From positions 19,406,001 to 19,470,000 of the forward strand of contig OU612065.1 of assembly GCA_914767715.1 (NCBI GenBank): a stretch of 64,000 bases of DNA. The letters run 5' to 3'. A model generated the notes under the pieces. That model was not told the origin of the DNA, did not search any database, and was given only the letters and a program-made list of their open reading frames with translations. Made by a program: the position numbers and the translations under genes. Origin of the DNA: Membranipora membranacea (lineage: Eukaryota > Bryozoa > Gymnolaemata > Cheilostomatida > Membraniporidae). Of the stretch, positions 49,401 to 59,200 are shown in pieces; positions within the stretch are counted from its first letter, which is position 1, and each line of letters starts with the position of its first letter.

Positions 49401-52400
49401 GCCTAAGGAGTTGTGTTTTTAAGACCCACTTGGGAAGCTTTCTAATGTTGATTGTTCCAGCGCTCAGCCTCTCCTGATAATAGTTGCTTAGTTCTGGCCT
49501 CATGCTTCAATTCGCACAGTGTACATTTTTGCTAGGTTGGAGGCCAAAGAGAACTATTATATTCTGTGCCTGGGATGCTGAGGAGTATGGAATCACTGGC
49601 TCGTTCGAGTGGCTTGAGGTATGTAGGAGACTATTGAGGAACAATTGTATGCTCAGAACTTTTGACATAGAACATTTACAGCCTTCCCACCATTACTAGG
49701 ACCATCATTCATAACTCCACAAATGATACTCTTGTTGCTGAAATATTTGAGGGCTAGTATATGTTTCAGGTATGAACAGGAGTTATTGAGAAATGCAGCA
49801 AGCACACAAGGAGCTTTTGAGAGGCATCGCCATACAACATAGGTAGTTTGCTCAAATGATCAACATGAACTATTCCATATTCCAGGATGTAGGGGCGTTG
49901 ATGCGAGAAAGAGCTGTTGCTTACGTAAATGTTGACTCGGCAGTTTCCTTCACAGATGCGTTTGTGTCGTCAGCTTCACCCCTAATGTATGATGTTATAT
50001 ATGAAACAACCAAAATGGTGAGTGAATATAATTGTATCATAGTACATTAATCAGCGCCCTCAGTAGCAATTATGTTGGCCGATCATTGGCTAGGTCTCCA
50101 GCCAAAAATCTTGCATCTAAGAGCAATATTTAGTTCAAATGTATGAAGATGCCCAAACTATTCCAATAACACCTTACTTCCACAAACTGTCACAAACTTC
50201 CAGCTGCTTCTTGGAAAAGAAACACTAATATTATATGATGGGCATGATTTTTGTCCATTTTGTCCGGATTTTTTTGCAAGAAGATACATGGCATGTAGAA
50301 AACAATAGACTCATCAGTGCAACCTATTTTGAGCTGTGATTGAGTTGATGTATTTATCAGTGTGTAAAGTACAGTATGCTGTGTGTTGAAGAAAGTACTT
50401 CAATTTTGTGTTTGCAAAATTAATACAGAGAACCACAGCATGTATTGGTTCAACCATGATGAGCCTTGCCTGATGTGTTGATAAATGACACAGGTTCTTC
50501 CTCAAACCCCACCATTTCCCAGTAGGAACAGAAATGATTTTGTAACATGAGGAGAAACTATAACCTCTACCCTTTTTCTTAGATCTCCCACCCTGACGAT
50601 GAATATGACACTTTATATGATGCTTGGTCTGCCACTTCAGCCAATAAGGATGATCCTGAATCAAAGCCTCGGTGGGTAATTATTGTGTATGTACAAGTCA
50701 CTTGTATGTAGATATAATATTATATATTGTTTTAGCCAAAATGATCATGTTTGCCTTTCGACAAAATTGCTGCCCATTCAAGTGTGAAAGGAGTTGTCTG
50801 TGTAACGTCAAAGTGTACGCAACTCCTAAATAAAGGTCTTTTCATGGAATGACAGAGGAGGTCTGGATCTCCTCTCCTCAGTGGTGATGATACTCATGCT
50901 CATTTATTGCTGAATAGCATACTTTGATATCGCTGTGATTGCAAATTTTTAAATTTTCTTTTTTTACCTGTGTTGCAGTATAGACGATTTGGGAGCTGGT
51001 TCTGACCATACTGGGTTTTATCATAGTAATGGAATCACCAGTACTGATGTATATTACAAGCAAAGTTCTATGGTAAGTCCGGTAAAAGGCTATTCTGTAT
51101 TTCATCCTCCACTTGATTTTTTGCCTAAATCATGCATATCCGTGATATTAATTACTCAAAACCATCAGGAAATAAATATCTAGATAACTTCCTGACTGTA
51201 ACACCACTCTTTATTCCGAAGTTTCTACCCTGTGTGTGAAATTTATGAAAGCTTGTAACATTTTCAGCCTGTTCGAAGCCTTCCTGACTGATTTCCGATA
51301 GAGTATTTTCCCTATGCATTCAGGATTGCGTACAGCAGGCATGTAATTTTCTTCTCTTATTTTAGAGTGTTTGGTACCCATTGTATCACACGACATATGA
51401 GACATTCAAGGATGTGAAGCTGTTCATCGATCCCGACTTTACTTACCACCAGTTGATATCCCGATACATGTCAGAGCTGATCCGATCGCTGTCAGATTCT
51501 GTGATGGTACCATTCGTTACCAAAGATTACGCTGTCAGATTACAACAGGTGTTTGCAAGTTTGAAAGCTGAGGTCTGGAGTGATCTGGAAAAGAAAGGTC
51601 TAACTGGATCTCTTGGTAAGAATCATATCATGACTATCAATCTTCGATGTAGATATATCTACCATTTTTCTATTCTCTATTCAGGTTGATGAATTGAATT
51701 ATTAGGAATCATTTTCCTTACTTTAATAGTAAAAAAACTACTACTAAATACTACTCTACAAATACTATGAGAACAGACTGCATTATAATTGTCATGTGAT
51801 CAGTGTTGGCTGAATGCATAGACATCAAAAATTTCCACTGAACATAGTATATTTGCAAATGAAAGATATGATGTTTCATCTTATACAGATTACCTTGAAG
51901 ATGCCATCAGTGAGTTCATGACTATATCCGGAGACTTTGATGAGCGAGTCAGATCTGCTGACATGACAGAGTGAGTTGAGCAGATGTTACTTTTGGTGGC
52001 ATTTGTGTTATTTTCAATAAAACTAACCCGTCCTCTCATAGTTTGTGCTTTGTGCATTCACGGAGTGCATCGAGTAATCATTGTTGGAACACGATGAAAG
52101 TCGCCTTGTTAGCAAAAGGTCAAAATGTACATAACTTTCTCTGAATATTGATTGGCTAGTGTGAGTTTCTTTGTGTTATATTAGCTTTGAGTCATTACTT
52201 GTAAAATTATTTCCTGTCCTTGGACAAAGATTGTGGTCCAAAAATCACCTATTGATATTATTTGCTTCTTTCTTTTACACCTGTAATTAACTGCTTGTTT
52301 CAGTGTATCTCTTGTGAGGAGACTGAACGATCAGCTGTTTCTGCTGGAGAAGGCTTTCTTGTATCCTCTCGGTGTTCATAATAGAGAACACATAAGGTAA

Positions 52401-53151
52401 TTTATTTTTGGTTGGTCTAAAATCGACTTATAAATTTTTTAATCCTAAAATTTCAAGGGATGTTTATTGTAGATTCAATCGTCGTAACGATTATGATTAG
52501 CTTTGTTGGCTAGAGTGCTTTAATTTTGGTCACTTTGTAATCAGGCAGTATAGATTAAAGCTGAATGGAATCAGCTATAATATAGTACAGTCTTTCATTG
52601 ATCAGGGTACAACTGATGCTAGCTAAGGCCCTCACATCTAACTAATCGATCATACCATGTGTCTTTGTCTATTTCAGGCATGTTGTGTTTGCTCCCAGCT
52701 CCACCAATGCTTATGGTAGTTCAGCATTTCCTGGTATTGGTGACGCATTATATAAAGTCACTGGAGATGATGATACAGCTGGCTGGAATGCAGTCAAGGT
52801 GAGCTTTGTCACAAAACATAAATATCTATTTGTACACTCTTTTGAAATATAAAGCACTGCCATCCAAATTGATTGCGTGGCTATAAAAACAACAATCCCA
52901 GAATGCAAGTTAACACTGGGATTCTCATGACTATTCATAATCATAATAGTCTGATTTCACTTTTAATACTATGTAGCAATACAAATCGATGACAGCAGGT
53001 GAATGTGCCGGGGATATTTGTGAATTTCTTGTATGTAGCACCTAAAATTAAAATTATTTGATAATTTCAGACGGAGCTGACTAAAGCAATATATGTAGTG
53101 AAAACCGCTTGCAAGTTCCTGCAGGACCCTGAAAATGGCAGTTTTTGGTGA
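40427..53151 (+). CDS. NAALADL1: NAALADL1-like M28 metallopeptidase, copy A (complete)
   Basis: A type II membrane dizinc exopeptidase of the GCPII/NAALAD family. The 18 exons run 40427-40478, 40933-41101, 41433-41589, 41826-41957, 46347-46478, 47021-47219, 47788-47992, 48460-48545, 48983-49102, 49536-49618, 49886-50017, 50583-50671, 50979-51072, 51366-51615, 51889-51970, 52304-52396, 52678-52798, 53071-53151, giving 758 aa. An in-frame TAG precedes the ATG. The signal anchor is at residues 5-28, the protease-associated domain follows ([12 protein letters not shown]), then the M28 core. Zinc and catalytic residues are present: His386, Asp396, Glu433-Glu434, Asp462, His558. GNHYDAW, NVDS and GAGSD match NAALADL1 rather than GCPII. 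The Arg patch and Lys699 of GCPII are missing, so N-acetylaspartylglutamate or folate cleavage is unlikely. Intron 4 carries the P-like transposon. Exon 8 uses an AAG acceptor. Confidence 0.9.
41287..41335. mobile_element. 49-bp hairpin micro-MITE (TAGCCTTGTCA family)
   Basis: Begins TAGCCTTGTCACGC and ends TGACAAGGCCA. The flanks aaccaagat and agtcaagat match at 7 of 9 positions. It lies in NAALADL1-like A intron 2. Confidence 0.55.
42101..42872. repeat. left long inverted arm of the P-like element
   Basis: Matches the complement of about 44511-45281 along its length. It lacks a segment of about 17 bases that the right arm has near 44935-44960. An internal reversed copy of the element's own terminus, ATATATTAAGTCTATG, lies at 42729-42744. 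Confidence 0.8.
43097..44054 (+). CDS. THAP-domain protein of the P-like element
   Basis: Two exons, 43097-43228 and 43731-44054, join in phase to 151 aa. The first encodes a low-complexity leader with about three and a half tandem decapeptides ([10 protein letters not shown] type). The second is a complete THAP C2CH zinc finger: the Cys pair in WCAAYGC, then CSEHL carrying the Cys and His, then DAIPTIF matching the family's AVPTIF box. Conserved Trp, Phe and Pro positions ([18 protein letters not shown]) are present. The frame stops 35 residues after the THAP end, so no transposase catalytic domain follows. A second start-like ATG with the same leader sequence lies at about 42957. The acceptor (AAG at 43728-43730) is inferred from phase and is the weakest point. 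Confidence 0.65.
44119..44510. repeat. subterminal direct repeat inside the P-like element
   Basis: Two diverged copies of about 200 bases, each with a GTCATATCTAA start, a GCTGATAGT segment and a TAGTATAATCCCRCAGTA-like segment, followed by AAGTGGTTA. They lie between the THAP gene and the right arm. There is no open frame of note. Confidence 0.55.
44511..45281. repeat. right long inverted arm of the P-like element
   Basis: The complement of the left arm at 42101-42872, ending GTATATTAAGTCTATG at 45281. Confidence 0.8.
45594..45625. mobile_element. 32-bp hairpin, TAGCCTTG family
   Basis: Ends TAGCCTTGTTA and GGCAAGGCTA are inverted. The flanking bases do not clearly match, so it is placed in the family by its ends only. 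Confidence 0.4.
47431..47519 (+). repeat. GT/GC-rich minisatellite
   Basis: Variants of GTGCGGGTGAGCGG are repeated in tandem, more G-rich than anything around it, in NAALADL1-like A intron 6. Confidence 0.8.
49345..49490 (+). mobile_element. tRNA-derived SINE, diverged copy
   Basis: GATAGCGCAATCGGAAAGCGC matches the A-box region of the SINE at 20875, and GCCAGGCGATT and TTGGGA-AGCTTTC-TTGATTG segments follow in the same order. The B box is degraded. It lies in NAALADL1-like A intron 9, just before exon 10 at 49536. Confidence 0.5.
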
Positions 53152-53507
53152 CAGCTGACAAGCTTTCAGCTATCTCAGTACCGCAGCAATGATGGTGCTG
53201 CCTTCCGTCAAAAACGCAACTCCTATTGATCGAGGTTATGGGATACCAAAGCCAGCTGCAATGTTCCAAAAATAGGCAAATGAATTCTACGCAAATGTAT
53301 ACCGCAACAGTTTGTCCATGTGCAGAGAACCTGTAAAACGATTTGGATATAGTAGAAATTGGAGAAGATGTAAAGTTAACAATTAACTTTCTGTCACCGC
53401 TGTAATTGCTTCTTATACCTGCTAAAATGTCTTACATATAATCTTTTTGTACCAGTATCACTTCGATTACCGTTTTTATAAAACTTTTAACAATGATTAA
53501 TCTTGAA

Positions 53508-53513
53508 AATAAA
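53508..53513 (+). promoter_or_regulatory. polyadenylation signal of NAALADL1-like A
   Basis: An AATAAA 357 bases after the stop codon. Confidence 0.55.
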
Positions 53514-53650
53514 TTTAAATACCGACAATTCATAATAAAATTTGTTGTTCTTCCATTGAGAAAGGTTACTTTGGGCTCAGGGTTTCAATATCAAAATGGA
53601 AATTCCTTCTTGGGTATGATTTTTTAGAGACATGTCAGCATAGTTTTATA

Positions 53651-53702
53651 TAGCCTGTCTTGACAGCCTTGTTTGGTGAACAAAGCTAGTCAAGGCAGGC
53701 TA
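53651..53702. mobile_element. 52-bp hairpin micro-MITE
   Basis: Begins TAGCCTGTCTTGACA and ends CAAGGCAGGCTA, closely resembling the element at 35462. The flanks agttttat and aggtttat match at 7 of 8 positions. Confidence 0.6.
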
Positions 53703-56021
53703 AGGTTTATGAATCACAAACAATGTCCAGTCAGAATTATATCGTAGATCCATCAACAAAGCTTACTACGTTCATAATGTTTTCATAAAATGACTCTCAT
53801 ATTAGATGAGATTAGATTCTTCTCTTCCTCAACAGATAGAGATTGGAATTGATTGAACCAGGAAGGGTGGCATATACTATTACTGTGTTACAGAGCTCCC
53901 AGTTTCCTTTGATTAATACCAGAATATAGTGGCCAGGGGTAGGCACCTAGCGTTAAACTGCTGAATCGTTATAAGTATGTCTTTGGTTGGGACTGAGTTA
54001 GCCTGTCTTGGTCATTTTTAATCTGCAGAGTTACCCAACATGCCACTGCTCTGTTCCGTATGCAAAGTTGTTTGGTCATTGTGCCGCTATTTACATGCCT
54101 TGATATGTGCAGTGATTACACAGCATGGCCTGAAGCAAGGAGTTTGACCTCCCTGCCTGAAGCTCTGCTGAACTATGAGCACAGATCTGAGGACGACACT
54201 CTATACAGGGCTCTGTGGTAGCTGTGGTAGCTGTGGGAGATTCAGCAACATCAACATTGCGCTATGTGCCAAAGTATGACTTGTGTCAGGAGAGTTGGCT
54301 TACTTGTATTGAATTTATAAATTTTAAAATGTTTTGAACTTTTTAACTTCTTACACTCGATTGATCTTGTATTGAAGTGCCTTGCTGAAAAAACAAAGAT
54401 TCCTGTTGGTAGCTGGCAATCCCTCAGCAGAAGCAGATGCCAATGGAGAGACATGGTTCACAAGAAGTCATCTTCGGATACGAAGGACAGCCAATGATGA
54501 TGATGATGATGATGCTGAAGGATCGATTGGTATCAACGAGAATGTTTTTGAGGAAAATATTTTCATTCCCCCAAGGATAATAATAATCAAATAAGGTATC
54601 ACATTACTCAAATTATATCAAAGATTAACCATGGTTGAGCTTTTTTGACAAATTACTCTATTAAAATAATAATTCTAATCGAAAACTTCAAACCTTGTCA
54701 CCAAATTGTAGCTCCTCCATTATCATCATTATAATCAGAGCAAATCATTATGGATAAAACTCAGCAGTGCTGACTGCTGACTTGATAAAAGTCACCATGA
54801 ACTTTTGCTCTTATAATGCACTTGTTAGTCATGTTGATTGATTTGTTTCTGCCATGATTAAAACTTCTCCCCACATAGATTGTCTAGATATGACTTGATA
54901 ATTACAGGGGAGAGAACTATCAATTTTAAGAATTTTTCTGAAATGAAATATTTGTGCATACTTTAAAGGCAATTTATTTTGAACAGCACTTGATGTCTAC
55001 ATTGTTTTTGAGTTAAAATCGTACCTGCCAAAACTGAATAATACATAAAATGCCTCAGAGTCTTCGTTTATGTGCCTAATAGGCTATATACAGAAGTATA
55101 ATGTACTGTAGTAAAACCATCTTTTTCACGCATGAAGAGTTAGCTCTTCCGATAGATAAGTAATAAAAACATTCTGGCACTGATAAAGATACCGGAGATT
55201 CAGCACTTATCGCACTCTTGCGATCTCGAGATAACGTTCATTTCTAACTTATTACATTCATCTGTCTGAACACAATTTGAATTTCGAAGAGAAGAGACGG
55301 CTGCAGAAAGCTATAAGTACGGTAAAATCCTAATCTGTTAATTTATTTCTGTACTTTGTTCAACATTGAGCTAGAAGGATCAAGAATCCCCTCTAAAATA
55401 TTTTGTATAAATTTATTTGAATGCTTAATTGGTATATTCTGGGTTAATTTTGAACGAGTGGCCCAATGTGTACCTGGTTAGAGCTCTTTGAACTGAGTAC
55501 CATTACTAGTTATCATCTCAATCAAAACACCTTATAGGCAAAAACTAAATCGTGGTTCGACTGACTGATTGATATTACCTTCTGTTTTTTGGAGATGCCA
55601 ATTTGTATGGTCAGCCATCATTGTATAACAAGTTTAATTAATAGGAAATGGGACATCACTTACTTGTCATGAATTGTGTCTTAACATTGCAATAATTGCA
55701 TTTGAAATGAAGGGTTCACTCTTTCACAATTGTACCTATAACTTATTTCAGCGCATATGATGTTGAATGTCCATAGTAATTTGCCACAAAAACTTATAGA
55801 TTAAATTAGAGGTGGAATTTGAGGTTTTCAGAAAACAGCAAAACGGAGATCCAATTTTTAGTTGTATGCTGCCCTTAGTCAATGCCTATTTATAACTGTA
55901 AGTCGGTCATAACACTGCTGACTATCAATGCTGTATGCTACACAGGTGCAAATAATTATGTGAGAAATTTTTAGTTCCTTGTCAAACACACACTCTAATG
56001 CTAATGCTAATTTTATGCTAA

Positions 56022-56080
56022 TTTAATCGGTCAATATATGATATATATATATATATATATTTATATATTGACCGATTAAA
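56022..56080. repeat. AT-rich hairpin upstream of NAALADL1-like B
   Basis: TTTAATCGGTCAATATAT and its exact complement flank an AT microsatellite. GACCGAT recurs at about 56125, and GATCGGT at about 56101. Confidence 0.7.
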
Positions 56081-56175
56081 CTTGAATTCAATTTTATTTA
56101 GATCGGTTGGTGACATATATCACTGACCGATCCATATATAATTCAAATGTCCGCCAAGACACATCAACCAATATT

Positions 56176-56182
56176 TATAAAG
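56176..56182 (+). promoter_or_regulatory. candidate TATA box of NAALADL1-like B
   Basis: TATAAAG lies 52 bases before the ATG at 56234, with an initiator-like CTCACTC at about 56215. It is supported by position only. Confidence 0.3.
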
Positions 56183-56233
56183 TGTATGATCCACCCCTTG
56201 TTGAAGACAGTAACCTCACTCTAATGAGATAAG

Positions 56234-59200
56234 ATGGATCCGAGTCCGAGAACTATTCTTATTTGGTTCTGTATTGCTGCCTTATCTGTTGGTAAGTTTA
56301 TCACTAGGTTATAATATTCAGGTTTTCTTATGTCGGTTTGATTTTAATTTATTATTTTTTTTTTTATGCTCTAGGTCTTATTTGACCGCCCTATTTAACG
56401 GGCCCCCTTAAGCGCAGGTGGCTTGTGTGGGGTAGTACCCTATACCCTTACCCACCGTTGCCGGCTACTCTTTTTCGAAGAGGCAGAGGGGGATCTCTTT
56501 TATTCGGAATCTCGCTTGGCCTTGATTTTACTTGGTTCTTTCCTAAACTATTTTTAATTGTTTTGCACTGTATTTAAAATTCATCTTCTCAGATTGAGCT
56601 ACTTTTATATTGGAAATTGTGTGATATGAATTCAAAACTTCGATAAGCAAGATGATTTGCACAAGGTATACCTATGATGTGTGCCTTGAATAAGTCCCAA
56701 CTCCTGAGTTGTTTACTTACATTAAACAGGGTATACCTATGATGTGTGCGATGAATAAGTTCCAACTCTTGAATATTTTACTTACTTTAAACAGGCCTCT
56801 TGGTTGGCGGACTGATCGGTCACTTTGCTACACTAAAGGATGCAACACCAAAAGACGCACCAACTTCCACCCAGGCTCCACAGGATATGGCAGCAGAAAA
56901 TAGAAATACTTTGTTTGATAAAACCTCTGCAAAGAATATTGAACATAATTTGAGGTAAGCTCTTAACTCTCTCATGGCTAAAATTATGAATGTAGGTTTA
57001 TTTGGCATTGTTTATTTTTTGTAAAATCTCACAACAGATTTATCCATGGGTTTTTAAAGTGGTAGAGCCGAGGAAGGGGTGGGTGCAGGAGGGGTGCTGT
57101 GGCACTCTCCTGCGAGGAAAAACTTGTTGTTGATGATGGTCAACTGAGAGCAAAGCTTTTGGTTTGATCTGAATGAGGGCTTAATTATTGAAGTGATCGT
57201 GAATGTCTGTTTGATTCGCTAATGAGATAAAGTATGTGCTTAGATGCACAGCATTTATAGACCCTCAATTTCGACTTGTGAAAAAGAAAATTCCTTTTAC
57301 TTTTGAGAGTATGTAAATTTAAGAGTAAGCGGCCAGATGTGACAGAAAATTGGTATTAGGTTTGATCAATGATTTGTATGTCTTTAAGGTAGAGACACGG
57401 GGTCAGCAAATGTTGACTTTCTCTATACCGTTGGAAAGCTCTTGATACAAAGAAGATGTTAATCCAAATTAAAATTTCTACAGCTCTTTCTTGCTGTAGT
57501 AAACACAGTGAAAAATACAAATTGCCATGGAAACAACAATTTTTAATATAATGATCCCAAATTTTGGATTAGAAGTGAGGGCACTAGCTTTGATCAGTGT
57601 ATAAAGTTTCGAGAAAATCCAAGGACCCCCGTGTCTCTACCTTAATGAACTTTCTACTGTCATGTATTTTTTTGAGTTTTGATAACAAGTGGACCATTTT
57701 GTATGCTTTAGAGGCGGTGGCATTAGCCTGAGGGGTAAAACTAAGTTAAAAATCGAGAATAACTAGAAGATTGATGGAATGCTTGGATTCAAGTTTCAAA
57801 TTGTTTATTTGGATTTGATAAACCTCTCCTACTTTTTGATTTGAAAAAATACAGTATTGTGTTTTCGATAAGTTGGATAATGGATGAATACCAATTCGAT
57901 ACTTCTCTCATCGATGACTCAGATTTGTTTATTAAGGTAGGGATACCCGTTGTTGTGCAGTAAATAATGGTGTATGCGAATGCAGTTTGGTGCTTCTGTC
58001 AACGAGATCGCCGGTAGCAAGATTGAACCTAGAACACTTCCTTATGGTACTCCACATGTAATCAGTAGTGCACTGGATTGATCGACACCAACTTTCATGA
58101 TTTGGGTTGGATGTGAGAGATAGGATGTAAAAAAATTTGTTGTTGACTCTACAAAAATTAGTCCCCTTAGAGTGTGGATGAGTTGACCATGATTTATAGT
58201 GTCAAATAATTTACCTATGTCCAAAGAGTGAAATACTGCTCAGGGTTGTCTAGCAACAAAAAACTACCCTATTCGCTTAAAATGACAGGTGTTGCCAATT
58301 TTGATGATGCATTCATAGTTCGTTGACCATTTAACATTGGGGAAGGATAAAATTTGATGTTGAGTTAGTAGAAAGGCATGGCTCCTTGCCAAAATCTCTA
58401 AATTCAAGCCGGCTTGCACGCATCAACATAAATTGGAATTTAAACCAGTTTAAACGACTTTTCAAATTGGTCAGTTTTTTTCCACAAGTGTCCTGAAACT
58501 TGACTCGATAACAGAGCCAGATATCACCAGCCTTGTCTGGTTTTGGAAGCTGCTTCACGCAGCTTCAAAAACCAGCGGCCGCGTGACAAGGGTAAGATAT
58601 CACCAGTATATCTCTGAGACGATCACCAGTGAGTCTCTATCTGGACTTGTTCTTCGCAAACTTTATAGACCAGAACAGTCTCCCAAACCTAGAGTGCGAA
58701 TAAACATCGCCATTCATTGATCAGCAAGTTTTCTGAGTCTGTTTTTGTGGGAGCCATTGATGCATTGTTTTATATCAGGTCCTTGTTTGAAGCGATGCTC
58801 ACGCACCTTTGTAGAACGGCTTCGGTATTCTCCTAATATACTAACTAGCCTTGATGTTGCTGGGCAACTAGTGTGAAGTGTGTTACGGTTTGGCCACTAT
58901 GGTAAAAATCCAAAAACTGTTATGTTCTTACAGCAGGCTATGCCTACCTGGACAATTGCTGTGGTAACGCAAGTGATGCAAAATCTATGTGAATAAGGCC
59001 GAAAAAAGTTGCCAACTAGTAATAAGGCCACACCACCCCAACGATTGTCCACAGCTGTTGTGCATGCACGCGTATCAGTATCAGAAACACCAGCCATATT
59101 CTTATGTCGTCATACTACAATTGTGTCTTGATGTAATGTGTTGATGTACTTAGATCGTTTTTTCCAAGTCAGCATGGCCATCCCTATAAGATCGTTTATA

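Larger units (their letters stand above)
53152..56233. other. intergenic region between the two NAALADL1-like copies
   Basis: About 3.1 kb. It holds the copy A 3' UTR with AATAAA at 53508-53513, a hairpin MITE at 53651-53702, a GAT microsatellite near 54496-54515 inside a 70-codon open frame with no domain, and an AT hairpin at 56022-56080. No further gene was recognised. Confidence 0.5.

Noticed and set aside
40427-53151. Identity as GCPII/PSMA or NAALAD2
   Set aside because: The GNH, NVDS and GAGSD motifs, the missing Arg patch and the TFPNS-YLPPSG block fit NAALADL1 better.
54382-54594. 70-codon frame with an Asp run between the peptidase genes
   Set aside because: The Asp run is a GAT microsatellite, and no splice structure or homology was recognised.
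58331-58558. 75-codon minus-strand frame next to the reverse-transcriptase fragment
   Set aside because: It might be upstream retrotransposon sequence, but no motif could be matched and it overlaps a micro-MITE.
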